Shown here one piece after another: positions 12,558-24,504 of a stretch of 64,000 nucleotides of DNA. Under the pieces are notes generated by a model that was not told where the DNA came from, ran no database searches, and worked only from the letters and a program-made list of their open reading frames with translations. Location: NCBI GenBank assembly GCA_028571685.1, contig CM053146.1, positions 25,827,431-25,891,430 of the forward strand, written 5' to 3'. The position numbers and the translations under genes are program-made. Source of the DNA: Heterohyrax brucei (taxonomy: Eukaryota > Chordata > Mammalia > Hyracoidea > Procaviidae). The stretch's first letter is position 1. Each line of letters opens with the position of its first letter.

Positions 12558-13834
12558 TAAGAGAGGGCCATTAGAATGTTTAAACTACAAAGCATACAAA
12601 CAAGTAATAACTGAGGTAGGCCACCCAAGAAAATAGAATAGAATGTTGAAAAGAATCTCAAGTCAAATGGTGCAGTTTATATGGCTAAGGAACCATTAGC
12701 AGTAAGAACCACTGAAAACCATGTAATCCAGGGCTGAAACAAAAGGTCTAAGTAGAAGTAGTCTTGTCCCTAACAATTGCAGCTCCTGGGACAGGATCTC
12801 ATATGAAGGGCCACATTAAATATATTAACATATATGTTGACATTTTTTATTAACCAAAAAAGTCTTCTAAATAAAAAATACTTTATCCTTTATCTTAATA
12901 TATATATGTGTTTGTAACAAGCTAGAAGATGAGATCTGAATTTAGAATCATGTGTCTCCTCAAAATTTTGGAACATGGCGGTGAGGTATGAGTCAACCTT
13001 GACCTACTCTTAAGGCCTGGTTCCTCCATTTCCCTTACCAACATCCACCCTACAATGCCAGTGGCCACATAGAGTGATTTGTAGAGATCTTAATAGCCTC
13101 CCTTAGGCCAAACTTTTAAGACCTAGGGGCATGCCTCTTGGCAGCTTAATTGGTCTTCATGAGAAAAAAATTGGGCACAAGGCCCATCTAAGGCAAACAT
13201 AGATCCTGGGAAGGGTAGAACAATTTGGGCAGGAAATTCAGGCTATCAGGTATTCAGACCATGATCCAGAAGTTCATAAACTTTAGGGAGACACATTCCC
13301 TTCACCCTCTAAACACTTTATTCTGTTTGACAGTGTGCTGCCAGAAGTGGAAAAGAGTGGGGCCCTCTAAAAATGAAGGCTTGCAGTATGGGCTACAGCA
13401 ATGGGGTGGAAGACCTAAAGATTTCGGTCTTCACTCTGAAAAAATGTTGAACATTCAGTTATTGAGAAGTTTTTCTGGACTTGGGTACATCCAGAAAAGT
13501 TTATTGGGATGATATAATGTTGAAAAAAACAGCTGTCATGTAAAAATTTACATCTGCAAATCTCTTTCTTTACACTGTTTCCATGATGCTAGAAGATGTT
13601 GAAAAAAATCTTTTCTGAAGAATCTGGTTGAACTAAGACGACAGTCTAAAGACTCAGACATCGCAAGTTTCCCCAAGACAACGGTTTAACCTAGATGCCA
13701 CTATAATAAAACACTATGGTCAACAAATCTAACTCAGAATTCGGAATTTCTGGTTAATTGCTGGGGCCCACTGTTACATATGAGCAATGAAGTATCATCC
13801 GACATAGACAAAAGCCCTAAAATATAAAGGAAAA
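12558..13834. other. Unassigned DNA
   Basis: No repeat recognised. The 95-codon frame at 13225-13512 shows no domain, signal peptide or known motif and no splice-site context I would trust. Confidence 0.45.
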
Positions 13835-14240
13835 AAGAGAGAAAGAGAGAGAGGCAAAATAAGACGAACAATAACCAAATTTGGAAGAGACAACAGAGGA
13901 AATGAAGAATGAGAAAACAAAAATATACAAAAGCAAAAAAAAGCTCAACCTTTTTTGGAAAAAATAATAGAATTAACTGCATTCATAAAATAAAATCTGG
14001 AAGCTACACATTTTATGCAAGATGTGAAGTATAGGAATGAACCCTGGAAATGTTTAAATAGCAAAACAGAAATAAAAATTACAATAGGAAAGCTGAAGAA
14101 ATCTCCAAAAGAAGGAAAAAAATAGAATAAAAGGAGAAAAGCAGAGAAAATAAAATTAGAGATCACATCCTAACAGATCTGAAAACTAAATAATAAGAGC
14201 TCTAGAGAGCTGTTAGAAAATTCAAGGAAAAAAAATCATC
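13835..14240 (+). repeat. Purine-rich, A-rich stretch
   Basis: GA-repeat-like at 13835-13855, then strongly A-rich to about 14240. It could be the remnant of an old retroelement, but I cannot name one. Confidence 0.45.
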
Positions 14241-15481
14241 AACAGAATAACAGAAAGTTAGCTCTTAGAATTAAAGTACATGAAAAGGAAAGCAGGTGGC
14301 TAAATTTTGAACACTGCCAACATAATCATGCAAATGTAAACACTGAACAGCACTCTATGAAAATTGCCATGTAACTTCATCAAGAGGATGATATACTTGC
14401 AACAGTTTGTGAGTTTGATGGATTTTGTATGGTGGTAAAATTTCAAATCATAAATAATGCCTGGTAATGCTTGATGGAGAGCAAAAATTCCTGCAATTTA
14501 AGCATATCATTTGTAAAAATGGAGTAGTACTTGAAATATAAGTAAAAGTGTGAAACAGGATGCTTTCTGATAGGTAAAATCAGAGAAAAATGGAGGGCAC
14601 ACTTTTTGTTGTTGTTGTTAAAATTAGACTATTTAACTCTAAATTGTTTTCCATGTATAATTTAATTAAAAAAAACTATTTTCAAGTATTGGTGAGAGGA
14701 AACAAAAAGCTTACTTGTATATATCAATTGAATCTATTTTTTTCTCAATGAATCCATTTTTTAATGTACATAGTGGCTTGAATGCCTTTATTTTAGTAAT
14801 ACGTCAATCTTACCTACGCATTTTCTTAAGACCTAGAATTTTACTGGCCTTGATCAGAAGATTTGAAATCATTCAGTGTGGTTGAGAGCTGTCCCATAAT
14901 CTCCGAATATATCTTGGACTTCAGTCCTGCCACGCCAGTGTTAATTCAAACACTCTGCCCTTAAGACCATTGTTCTTGATAGAGAAACAGAGGTCAGACT
15001 GGAATTGAAGAGACACAGTTTTCTTACTGCCATTTATTAACACCCCTAAAGAGTTTACTGTTTCTTCTCCTTCTTACTTTGAAAGTAATTAGTAAACTAT
15101 GTTGTTGCCATCATAAGTCTGAAAGCTTCATTAGCAACACCTTAAAAGTCTTTCATTCTTGTTTGGTTGCATCTCTCATCTGCTTTCTATTAAAGTATCC
15201 TTTTTATATTTAATATGCCACCTTGTCAGATAATTCTGTGTAGCCACATTGACAGATTTTGTTCCTCAATATCTTAGTATGCAATTGTGGCTTTCAAAGC
15301 TATTTTTTTATTGTTTTTGTATTCTTATTATTGAAAGTAACTTAGATGCTTCATTTAGAAAATTGTTTCCTCTTGTCTCTTGGAGTAGAGCAGATCTATA
15401 TTTTATTTCTAGCATTTTTGTCACAATACAGTTTTTGATAATTTCCTACTGTTTTGCAACCTTCTTTCCTTTGAAAGATTT
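14241..15481. other. Unassigned AT-rich DNA
   Basis: No repeat family recognised. The 117-codon frame at 15249-15602 runs into the SINE at 15482 and is not credible as a gene. Confidence 0.45.
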
Positions 15482-15666
15482 CCATGGGTGGTACAAATGT
15501 TTAGGCATCAGGATACTAACCAAAAGTTTGGTGCTCAAATGTACCTGGAAGTGCCTTGGCAGAAAGGCCTGGTGGTCTGCTTATGTAAAGTTACTGCTAT
15601 AGACACCTTACAGAGCAGTTCTACTCTTTAACACATGGAAATCTTCTCGAGTTGCAATCTACTTAA
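15482..15666 (+). mobile_element. AfroSINE variant with 'AGAAAGGCCTGGTGGTCTGC' block
   Basis: The head 'CCATGGGTGGTACAAATG', the block at about 15560-15580 and the 'CAGAGCAGTTCTACTC' segment identify a longer AfroSINE subtype, also present at 26091-26332. The tail is decayed. Confidence 0.8.
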
Positions 15667-15814
15667 AGAAAGTGGGTCTGATTTAGATCCTTTTCAGTAG
15701 CAACTGAAAAACAAAGTCAATTAGAAATATTCTAATTCCAGAGGAGACAGAATTTTAGAAGGTATCAATTCACATTTAAATCACATCTTCAGCCCTTTGC
15801 CTGTTAACATGGCT

Positions 15815-15990
15815 TTTCATTAAAATCTCCGGGAAGCTTTTAAGACCTCAGTGTCCTCTGTCTCAGACCAATTCCATAACAGTATCTCAGTATACAGGAT
15901 GGGACCCCAGGCATCAGTATGGAAGCATTTATTATCACATGGGAGAAACCTTTTTAAACACTAATGCCTGGGTCCAATCCAGGCATTAAA
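15815..15990 (-). mobile_element. hAT-Charlie/MER-like DNA transposon fossil
   Basis: 'GGGAAGCTTTTAAGACCTCA', 'CTCAGACCAATT' and 'GGGACCCCAGGCATCAGTAT' are typical of the small MER5/MER20-like non-autonomous hAT repeats. A short inverted partner, 'ACTAATGCCTGGGTCC', follows at about 15958. Exact family and strand are uncertain. Confidence 0.5.
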
Positions 15991-16206
15991 AAAGTTGGGT
16001 TGGTGAGGCAGGGGCACAATGAGGTTGAGATCTGGATATTAGGTGGTATCAGAAGAATAAAAGGTGGGAGATGGCCCATGGTTACATCAAAACGGAAAAC
16101 AGGTTTATTTAATGGTTTCTCAGAGACATTAAATTCAAATGCACTTATAAATCTCAAAGTCACTTAAACTATGATGTTCTTTTCATACCAAGTATTCCGT
16201 AGAAGA

Positions 16207-16376
16207 GAGCCCTGGTGGCTCAGTGGTTAAGAGTTCAGCTACCAAACCAAAGATCTGCACTTTGAATCTACCAGCTGCTCCTTGGAAACCTGATAGGGCA
16301 GTTCTGCTCTGTCTTATGGGTTGCTGAGAATCGGAATCAACTTGATGGCAGCAGGTTTGGCTTCGTTTGGGTTTAT
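16207..16376 (+). mobile_element. AfroSINE, full-length
   Basis: The head 'GAGCCCTGGTGGCTCAGTGG' carries the tRNA-like A box; then 'CAGCTGCTCCTTGGAAACC' and the tail 'CAGCAGGTTTGG'. One of the better preserved copies here. Confidence 0.95.
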
Positions 16377-16814
16377 GACTGGAGTATCTGTGGCCTTAAC
16401 CACTAAATGTTCTGGGTCATGCAACATGCACAGGTGACCTCTAATCTCTCTACATAATACAAACAGAAAGGAAATTGCAAAATCAGAGTCAATGTTAATA
16501 AATTTCACTCCTTTGCTTACACGATTCATGTGGAATCAAGAATGCAAACAACCCAGGTATCTAAATCATAAATCATATTCATAACTCAATATTTAAGCCA
16601 TAGGTAGAAATTTAATCACAAAGTACATCTGCAGTTGTAAAGGACTCACCAATGTTCATCTTCTACCACAACTCTATGTCAGATTGCCTTAATCTAGAAT
16701 CTCTCTAATGAAAGTATCACTGAGATAAAATTTAAGACGTTAGGAGGATACTTTGTTTTACTGGAATGGAAGAAATGGAGACCATAGCACAGATTTTATG
16801 GATAATCCTTTTTT

Positions 16815-16995
16815 AAAATTTACTTTTTGATGTTTATGTTAAAAATATACACAACAGAACACACACCAGTTAACAATTTCTGCGTGTACAATTCACTGAC
16901 ATTGGTTATATTCTTCTAGTTTGTATAACATCTAACCCTCCTCATTAACATAAACTCACTGCCCGCAAAGAGTCTATCAAACTTTTCAAACTCTT
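16815..16995 (-). mobile_element. Possible old L1 3'-end fragment
   Basis: Loosely resembles reversed L1 3' UTR ('ATACACAACAGAACACACAC', 'TGTACAATTCACTGACATTG'). Divergent, so only tentative. Confidence 0.35.
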
Positions 16996-17079
16996 GTTCT
17001 CAGTTTGACGCATTGTAGGTTATTCTTTAGGAAGCACAATGACGCATGGCAGACATTCTTTACTAATTAACGTAAAATG

Positions 17080-17295
17080 TTTGACTGGAGAATGACAGCG
17101 TTCATTTTAAGGGAGAGAAGCAGTGAAAAAGAAGACCTTTGATAAAATAAATTGTCATGGTGGCTTCGACAGTGGGCTCAAATGTAGTGACGATGGTGGG
17201 GATGCGGTAGGATCAGGTAATGTTTCATTCCGTTGTACATAGGAATGCTATGCGTTAGAACTCACTCAAGGCACGTGACAACAACATTGTTTGGT
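17080..17295 (+). mobile_element. RTE LINE, 3' end only
   Basis: Ends like the RTE at 8343: 'TTGTACATAGGAATGCTATG', 'GAACTCACTCAAGGCAC', then ACAACAACA. It is a severely 5'-truncated copy, the usual product of incomplete reverse transcription. Confidence 0.75.
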
Positions 17296-18059
17296 TTAAA
17301 GAACTCAGGAGACAATTTTTGTGTATAAAGGTTAAAGATTATCACAGCGAAACAATTTCAGGGGTTCATCCTACCTCAATAGTTTCTGAGAATCTAAGTT
17401 CCAGAAGAATTTGAAATTTTGTTTACATTTTTCCTCTTTTTATCTGTGTTATTCTAGAGAATTCTTGATCAAAATATCAAGTAATGATATGATTCTATCT
17501 TTTTAACATAGAGTTGGAGAAACCATTGTAACCAACATCCTGCTGTTCCATAGCTCTAGGGAGAGAACATAAAATAGAAAACGGTATTGAAAAGTGGCAA
17601 GCCAGATTTGTTTTCCAATGATCAAGAGTAAAATTTTAATTGTTTATGTGAATGAACTGAAATGTACAAAAGGTAAAAAGAAGGATAAAAATAATTTCGT
17701 TTGTAAGCATTATATACTATATTTAGATTATAATTAGTCTATTTCACCCACTCTTAGAGTACTTATGAGAAAAGGATATTTAGTTTAGAACTTAATTACT
17801 CAGAACAATTGCTCTTGAACAATACCTCTGACAGAAATAGGTTGCTGCTTTTATGAGTAGCGTCTTTGTGTCAGTTTAAGTATACTGTTTCCTAACCTAA
17901 GTCATGAAGATATGTTTCTCTGTTTGCATTTAGAGGCTTATTTGCTTTACTTTTACTATGAGTTCTCCAACTCAAATGCATTTGCATGAATGTTTTAATA
18001 CAGAACTCATATACTCTAGAATCAGTTGTTGAAAAAATAAAACTGTGACACTTTTGTTA
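17296..18059. other. Unassigned AT-rich DNA
   Basis: No recognised repeat, gene or RNA. Confidence 0.45.
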
Positions 18060-18765
18060 TAAATTAAAGGACATTTTATTTGTGTATCTATTTTGGATCT
18101 CTAGACTAATTGTTTTAACTATGCTTACATAAACAATCTGTGTTTTAATTAATGTACTCCTACAAAGATTCTTAATATCTGGTAGTGTATTTCCTTAAAC
18201 TTTTTCTTTTCCAGAAGATTATCTTTACTATATCAGGTGCTTTACTTTTACACATGAATTTTAAGTGATATGCTTAATTTACACACACACACACACAAAA
18301 TATGACCAGTATTTTGATTGGGATTATGCTGCACCCATAGTCTAATCTTAGAATAATTGATATTTTAGCAATATTAAATCCTTCAAAGCAATGACAAAGT
18401 TTATCTTATAATTTATTTCCCCTTGTGTTTAACATTTGAATATCAAAACTTGTGTTTCTGGAGTAAACTTAATTGGACTAGATGTATTAGCTTTTTTGAA
18501 TACCAGTGGATTCAGTGTGTTAATATTTTTTATGATTATTTTATAGATGTTTGTAAAAGATATGTATTTATAATTTGTTTTTGCTTTGACAGTCTTGACA
18601 ACCTTTAATTTTGTGAGTCTTAGAATGAGTTGAGGATTGTTTTGTTTACTTTCTGGTAAAGTTTGTAAAGATTAGTATTATTTTTAATTTATGTACTGCG
18701 AAGACTTTAACTGTGTAGCCATTAATGTTCACAGTTTTTTTTTTTTTTGTGGAAAGACTTTAACT
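18060..18765 (-). mobile_element. Ancient L1M ORF2 fragment
   Basis: Reversed L1M ORF2 blocks are visible, among them 'AATATCTGGTAGTGTATTTCC'-type sequence near 18173, 'ACATGAATTTTAAG' near 18253 and 'CAATATTAAATCCTTC' near 18369. A (CA)8 run at 18281-18297 interrupts it. Confidence 0.65.
18281..18297 (+). repeat. (CA)n microsatellite
   Basis: About eight CA units followed by AAAA, within L1M sequence. Confidence 0.9.
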
Positions 18766-18772
18766 TACTGAC

Positions 18773-19315
18773 TGTGATGGTTAATGTTCTGTGTCAGCTT
18801 GACTGGGCTATAATTCTCAGTAACTTAGCATGCACTATTGTATTACCTTCCGTGTTGTGATCTGATAAGAGTGGCCAATCAGTTCGAAGAGGAGTTTCCC
18901 TGAAAATGTGGCCTGCATCTAATACATAAACAAGTTTTCTGGCAAAGTTTGCACTTTTTCCTGATTCTTCTGTCTTCTATATGTCTAAGCCCAGTTCCTG
19001 GGATGCAAGCCAGCAGAGACCTCCAGCCTGTCACCTGACCTGTAGATATCGGATTTGCCAGCCTCCACAATCTTTTGAACCAGCGGCCGACAGGTCTCCA
19101 GTCTGTGGTTGGACTTGCAACTTTTGGGTCCATTACCCCCTGCAGCCTCTTGAGCCAGAAGAGACTGTCATCGTGCTATCTGACTCACAATTTGATACTT
19201 CTCAGCCTCCACAATTGCATGAGCCAGTTGCTCAGAACTGTGTAAATCATTTTTCTAAATGAATCTCTGTGAATGTATATATGCTGCACTGATTTTGCTC
19301 CTCTAGAGAACCCAG
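18773..19315 (+). mobile_element. LTR-like repeat (TGTGATGGTTAAT... type)
   Basis: It starts TGTGATGGTTAATG, contains 'GTCAGCTTGACTGGGC' and 'CTCAGCCTCCACAATTGCAT', and ends near 'CTCTAGAGAACCC'. These are the hallmarks of a widespread mammalian repeat that I regard as an LTR (ERVL class). Frames at 18879-19133 and 18981-19262 are chance frames inside it. No retroviral coding region flanks it. Confidence 0.6.
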
Positions 19316-19400
19316 AAAGGCATTGATTAGATTTCTTCAACAGATGTGTTATTCTAACTTTTTGTTTTGTGATAATTTTGACTGACAAAACTGCATTTTT

Positions 19401-19459
19401 TAATTTTTATTTAATATGACTGAGTGAAAATGTACATTCCCATATAAATTTACATGCCC
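19401..19459 (-). mobile_element. 59-bp L1 3'-end insertion with 12-bp target duplication
   Basis: It is flanked by perfect AACTGCATTTTT copies at 19389-19400 and 19460-19471. The insert is the reversed L1 3' end, and its 'ATTTAATATGACTGAG' start is identical to the copy at 51945. It is an extreme 5' truncation. Confidence 0.93.
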
Positions 19460-19471
19460 AACTGCATTTTT

Positions 19472-19655
19472 GAAAAAAAAAGTTCATATAATCTAGCCTG
19501 TCAAATTTATTGGTGTTAAATTATTTGTAACACCCTCCTATCTTCAGAGAATCTTTGGGTAACTTTTTACAGTACATTCATGATATTTTCTCTCTTTTTT
19601 GATTAAATTTAGTAGAGAAATGCTAATTTATTCATCTGATTCTTTCAGTCTCACA
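19472..19655 (-). mobile_element. Ancient L1M fragment, weak
   Basis: 'AAATTTATTGGTGTTAAATT' and 'CACCCTCCTATC' resemble the reversed endonuclease-RT linker of L1M and could continue the piece ending at 18765. Confidence 0.45.
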
Positions 19656-20807
19656 AAATTCCACCTGTCTGTATATCTCACACATTTCACTGGTCTCTCA
19701 TTCTTAAGACACGGGGATATGTGAACACTAAATTTTGTGCTAATCATTTTAGGTTGTTCTTGAGATATCCTGAAGTTTTTTCCTACTTCAAGCTTGCTAA
19801 TTTACAGGTATAAAGCTTAGACTTTGTTTCATGGGATCAAACATTAAGAGTTTTCAAGAAAAATATTAACGTTTCTTTCTAATTTGGAGGTTATGGAGAT
19901 AGAGATTCTTCTATTACATTGGCCTTCTATGTGTGTAAATAAAGGAAGTATTGGATGAAAAATCAAGTAGACTAAAGCTACTTTTATTTCCATAGTTAGT
20001 GCAACTAATTTCTCATTCTTCAGAGGCTGGGAAATTGGGTAGATTGATATTGAAATATGAAGTAGCTAAAAAAGGGAAATTTGCTGCTGTACAAATACTC
20101 CCTAAACATTTATGATTCAATAAGCTTTGTAGTTGAGAAAAAATAATGCCTGTATCATTAATTCTGGAAATTATACATTTGTTTGCTTTCTCGTCACTTA
20201 TTTACTCGTACCTTCATTCAGCACACATTCTATTCCAGGAACAAAGATAGAGGTAGTTAACAGATAAGCTTTCTTCTCATTTATTGGGTTAATTTATTTT
20301 AAACCTTTTACAATTTTGTTTTATTATACCTAAAATAGTATTTTTAATATTTTGACAAGTTTGAGGTCATAACACCTACAAAATCTTATTTACAAAATAT
20401 ACTCATATATTCTCTATTTGTAAACAAGCTCATATGATCACCATAAGGCAAAGAAAGTCAAAACAAATTGTTGTAGAAGTAATAGTAATTTTCGAGGACT
20501 AACAATATTTCAGTAATAACATGGTACTTAGAAGCAATTGTTAGAGCTGTGTGCTAAAGCATTTATTTAAAATAATCTGACAATCCTCTTTGAATCAGAA
20601 AGATACCTCAGTGGTTCCTTTTCTTGTTGATCTTGACCTGTTTACCTACAAAAAGAACTATTATTTTCCTGGGCAGACAGGTCATTATTTAGCTAAATTT
20701 CAGTTCAGTAAAAAGGTACACATATATAACTTTCTATAAACAATATTTTATAATTACTAATAATTGTAACTATTGATAATGATTTATGGCTTGCTATACA
20801 TTCCAGG
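19656..20807. other. Unassigned AT-rich DNA
   Basis: No repeat family, exon or RNA gene recognised. Confidence 0.45.
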
Positions 20808-20966
20808 GAACTCCAGTAGTGTAGTGGTGAAGAGCTGTGCTACTAATCAAAATGACAGTGATTCAAATCCACCAGGTGCTCTTTGAAAACTCTACTGGGC
20901 AGTTCTTCTGTCCTATAGGGATGCTGTGAGTCAGAATAGACTCAATAGCAATGACTTATATATTCC
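20808..20966 (+). mobile_element. AfroSINE
   Basis: Head 'AACTCCAGTAGTGTAGTGG', then 'CAAATCCACCAGGTGCTC' and 'GTGAGTCAGAATAGACTCAA'. The poly-TTTGG tail is lost. Confidence 0.88.
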
Positions 20967-20984
20967 AAACATTCCATAATGCTA

Positions 20985-21052
20985 AAAGAGAGAAAGAAAG
21001 AGACAGAATGAGAGAGAAGGGAAAGCATGCACGTGTTTGTGTGTGTAGCAGG
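20985..21052 (+). repeat. GA-rich then GT-rich low-complexity tract
   Basis: A purine run (AGAGAGAAAGAAAGAGACAG and following) passes into a short GTGTGTGTG stretch. Confidence 0.8.
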
Positions 21053-21974
21053 GCATGGTGGATAAAGATAGAAAGGAAACCATAAGGAAATAAAAAGAGT
21101 ATGATTCTATTAGGGTGGGATTAGACTAATCCAGTATTGACAAATACCTGAATCTTTTAAAAATCCCCAACTGAGTGTAAATTTTGATAAAATTTACCAT
21201 CTTCATTCACATGGTTACTCTATTCTCTATTTCCTAGCATTGTCAACTTTGAAACATAAGCTTATAACAACAAAGTTTAAAATCATTTTAAGTAATCAAT
21301 TCTTAGCTCAGAACTTTCTTGGATGAATGAAGTTAGCAACAGATCTGTATTAGGTGAATTTATGTTTTTCAGCATATGTTTGCTTCTTGTTAGACTACAC
21401 TGAACACATCTCTTTTCAAGGAAGAAGCATTATTAGTCTTTAGTTTAATCCTGCCTTATACTATGGCCCATGATTTGTTGTTTATTATTTTCTCTATGAC
21501 TCTTTGAGATTGGTTTCAAGTTCAAAGGAAATATGTTCCAGAGAATGGGATTTTCTCTAAGCCACTGTGAGTGCTTTCAGATCACTTGTGTTCATATATT
21601 ATGCTCGTGAAAACAGCTTGCAATACCTCATTTTAAGTTGTCTCACTGTAGATTTGAATATTTGGGAGCATCCCATATATCTCAGTTACAGCTCTTCCTT
21701 CTAACTAGTGAGCACTTGTTATTGATTTATCTGGCATCCTTGGTTGAAAAACGAAGACTAAATCTTCTATTTTAGTATAAAAAATTGGAAGCTAATCGTT
21801 GACAAATAAAACCAAAACTTAAGCACCTATAGAAGAAGTTGCTAATAAATGTAAAAGCAGGAAGAAACAAAGCAACTCTATGATTTAACAAAAGAATTCT
21901 TAGAAATTCAGGGATAATACAGTTAGCTAATATTTGCTACTACAAAGGCAATACACTGAATACTGTCCAAAATC
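21053..21974. other. Unassigned AT-rich DNA
   Basis: No feature recognised. Confidence 0.45.
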
Positions 21975-22165
21975 CAAAAACACTGCTGAAGAAAACTCAC
22001 TGCATCATAGCGACCCCACAGTGCTTCCAAGGCCATAAATCTCTACAGAAGATGATTGCCAAGTTTTCTCCTGCAAAGCTGCTGAGAGTTTCAACCACCC
22101 ACATTGTGGAGAGCAATTTATCACAACAACCACTACATTTCCGTGGTTCCATATAGAGTCAAAGG
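21975..22165 (-). mobile_element. AfroSINE variant, diverged
   Basis: Reversed tail region 'CATCATAGCGACCCCACAG', then 'GCCATAAATCTCTACAGAAG' and 'AAGTTTTCTCCTGCAAAGC', the longer AfroSINE subtype. The head region is decayed. Confidence 0.75.
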
Positions 22166-22281
22166 AGTCTCATTTGAACATCTTTCACAGGCCATTTGAT
22201 TAACAGAAGGGCATGATAAAATTCATATTCTTGGCTATATTCCTGTTTGCTCAGCAACCAAAAGCACTAACTGAAGCTCAT

Positions 22282-22411
22282 TAAAAAAAAAAAAAAGAAA
22301 GTTTCCTAGGTAATTTTATACACAACAAATTAAAGGTCAGCAGTTTAAATCTAATAGCTGTTCCTTGGAAATCCCTTCGGGCAGTTTTACTGTGTTCTAT
22401 AGGGTCTAACC
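22282..22411 (+). mobile_element. Partial AfroSINE preceded by poly-A
   Basis: A14 at 22282-22295; from about 22332 the body reads 'AAAGGTCAGCAGTTTAAATC' and 'GTTCTATAGGGTCT'. It stops abruptly at 22411, where the next SINE begins. Confidence 0.7.
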
Positions 22412-22615
22412 ATAAGAGCCCTGAGGCACAGTGGTTAAAGCAATAGGCTGCTAACAGTAATGGCAGTTCCAACTCACCAGCTACTCTTGCAATGAAAGAT
22501 GGAAATCTGCTTCCATGCATTCACAGCCCTGGAAACCCTATAAGGCAATGATACTCTGCCCTGCAGTGTCACTTTGTGTTGGAATCAAATTAACGGAAGC
22601 AAGTTCGGTTTGATT
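22412..22615 (+). mobile_element. AfroSINE variant, full-length
   Basis: Head 'AAGAGCCCTGAGGCACAGTGG', internal 'GGAAATCTGCTTCCATGC', tail 'GCAAGTTCGGTTTGATTTTC'. It abuts the partial copy on its left in the same orientation. Confidence 0.88.
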
Positions 22616-22654
22616 TTCTGTTCACTATAAAGGATAACTTTACAGCAAAATTTT

Positions 22655-22795
22655 GAGTTCTTCTTTGGGTAGTGCACATGGTTAAATGATGGGCTAGGTT
22701 GGGGGTTCGTATTCATCTAGAAGCACAACTTAAGTTACTACTGGTGGTAAAGTCACAGCCTTGAAAACCCTATGAGTAGTTGTATTTTGAACACT
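22655..22795 (+). mobile_element. AfroSINE variant, partial
   Basis: 'GGGTAGTGCACATGGTTAAA', 'GGTTGGGGGTTCGTATTCAT' and 'CAGCCTTGAAAACCCTATGA' match the longer subtype. The tail is missing. Confidence 0.65.
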
Positions 22796-23839
22796 GGAGT
22801 ATCCATGAGGAGAAAAAAAAAAAGGAAAATATGGTAACTAAGAACACTAATATTCTTTTTACTTATGATTGAATGAAAATGTACATTCCCATATAGATTG
22901 CATGCCCACCTATATGCAGCTCCCACTGCTCTCCCTGCCTGGTAACAGCACACTCTTCCTCTCTACTCCATGCATGTCTTACCCTCCCAACAATCTCCTA
23001 TCCCCTCCTCTCCACCCACTCCTCTTCCTCCAGTAAGAGGTCAGCAGGACAACATCCTATAGATGCACAGAATCATAAAGTGCACACAAGATATGATTCC
23101 TCTGTGTCGCCAAGTCCAATCCTTTCATGTCAGAGATTGACCTCCATTATGATTTATGGATTGGGGCAGCATCAGGGCCAGGATCCATGCTCCCAGGGGA
23201 ACTCCGAGACCCATGGACCATCATTTCTAGTCTTTTAATATAGTTCTCAGAGTGCACCCCTTTTTTATTGTTGTGTTGCCCGTGAGACTCAACTTCGTAA
23301 GCTCCATCATGGCTGTCACTGGTGGTGGCCAGGCACCATCTGATTATTCCAGTCACAAGTCGATGTAGTCATCCACTCAGGTACGTTTCTGTATCTTCTG
23401 GGTTCTCTTTCCCCCATGTATTATGATCCTTGGTGATCATTCATTCGTGTTAAGTTGGGACCATTTGCTGTACCTTCAGATGGCAGCTTGTCAGCTTTTA
23501 AGACCTCAGATGCCACTCACCAATGTGGGGTGCAGAGGGCTCTCTTAGCAAAGTGCTAGTTGTGCCAATTGGCCTAGGTTTCCCCTGAGAACATAGCTCC
23601 TGGCCCCCTACCCCAGCTACTCTGTCCTTGTAATATAGGATTAAGATGGGAGGAGTAATCATGTTATGTTGAAGTCCAGCTAATATTGATCTTTCTAATG
23701 TGTGCTGTTCCATATTTCATCCAACCAAGATTCTATCAACTATCTAATCTAAACCCTCCCCCTACGGCCCTCCCTCCCTTCCCAGCCTCACAGCCATCAA
23801 AGAGTCTTTTCTTCTATGCATGAGTCTGTTTTGAAGTTC

Positions 23840-24478
23840 TTATTGTAGGAGTCTTATACAATACTTGTCCTTTTGTCACTGACTATTTTCACTCATTGCA
23901 ATACCCTCCAGTTGAAACCAGGTTATGAGATGTTTCCTAAAATCATCACGGTTCTTTATCACTGCATAGCGTTCAATTGAGTATGTATACCATAGTTTAC
24001 CTGTCCATTCCTCTGTTGTTGGGCATCTGGGTTGATTCCATCTTTTTGCTATTGTGGACTGTGCTGTGACAAACATTCCTTTGCATGTATCAGTTGGTGT
24101 GAATGACCTTTGATTCTGGAGGTTGTATTCTGAGCCGTGGAATTACTGGGTCAAATAGTATGTGCAGATCCAGCTTTTTAAGAAGCTGGATTGCTTTCCA
24201 AAGAGGTTGCACCACTTTGCAATCCTACAAACAGTGTAGGAGAGTTCCGATTTCTCCACAGCCTTTCCAGCATTTGTTGTTTTGCATTTTTTGGATCACT
24301 TCCAAACTTGCTGTTGTGAGATGGTATCTCATTGTAGTTTTGATTCAAATTTCTTTTAACAGCTAATGATTGTGAGCATGTCCATGTGTGTATTTTGGCT
24401 GCCTGGATCTTTCGTTTAGTAAAATATCTGTCCATCTCCTTTGCCCGCCACTTAATTGGATAATTTATCTTTCCGACT
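23840..24478 (-). pseudogene. L1 ORF2 C-terminal fragment
   Basis: The decayed frame at 24178-24546 keeps 'NAKQQMLERLWRNRNSPTLF', and the one at 23876-24076 keeps 'KRWNQPRCPTTEEW', blocks of the ORF2p C-terminal (cysteine-rich) region. Neither endonuclease nor RT is present. The 122-codon frame crosses the deletion junction into the 5' UTR, so its N-terminal codons are not protein-derived. Nonfunctional. Confidence 0.85.
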
Positions 24479-24504
24479 CGATAACACTTGGTTTCCAGAA
24501 AGAT

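Noticed and set aside
13225..13512. 95-codon frame as a host gene or exon
   Set aside because: No domain, no signal or membrane segment, no convincing splice sites, and no second copy to suggest conservation.
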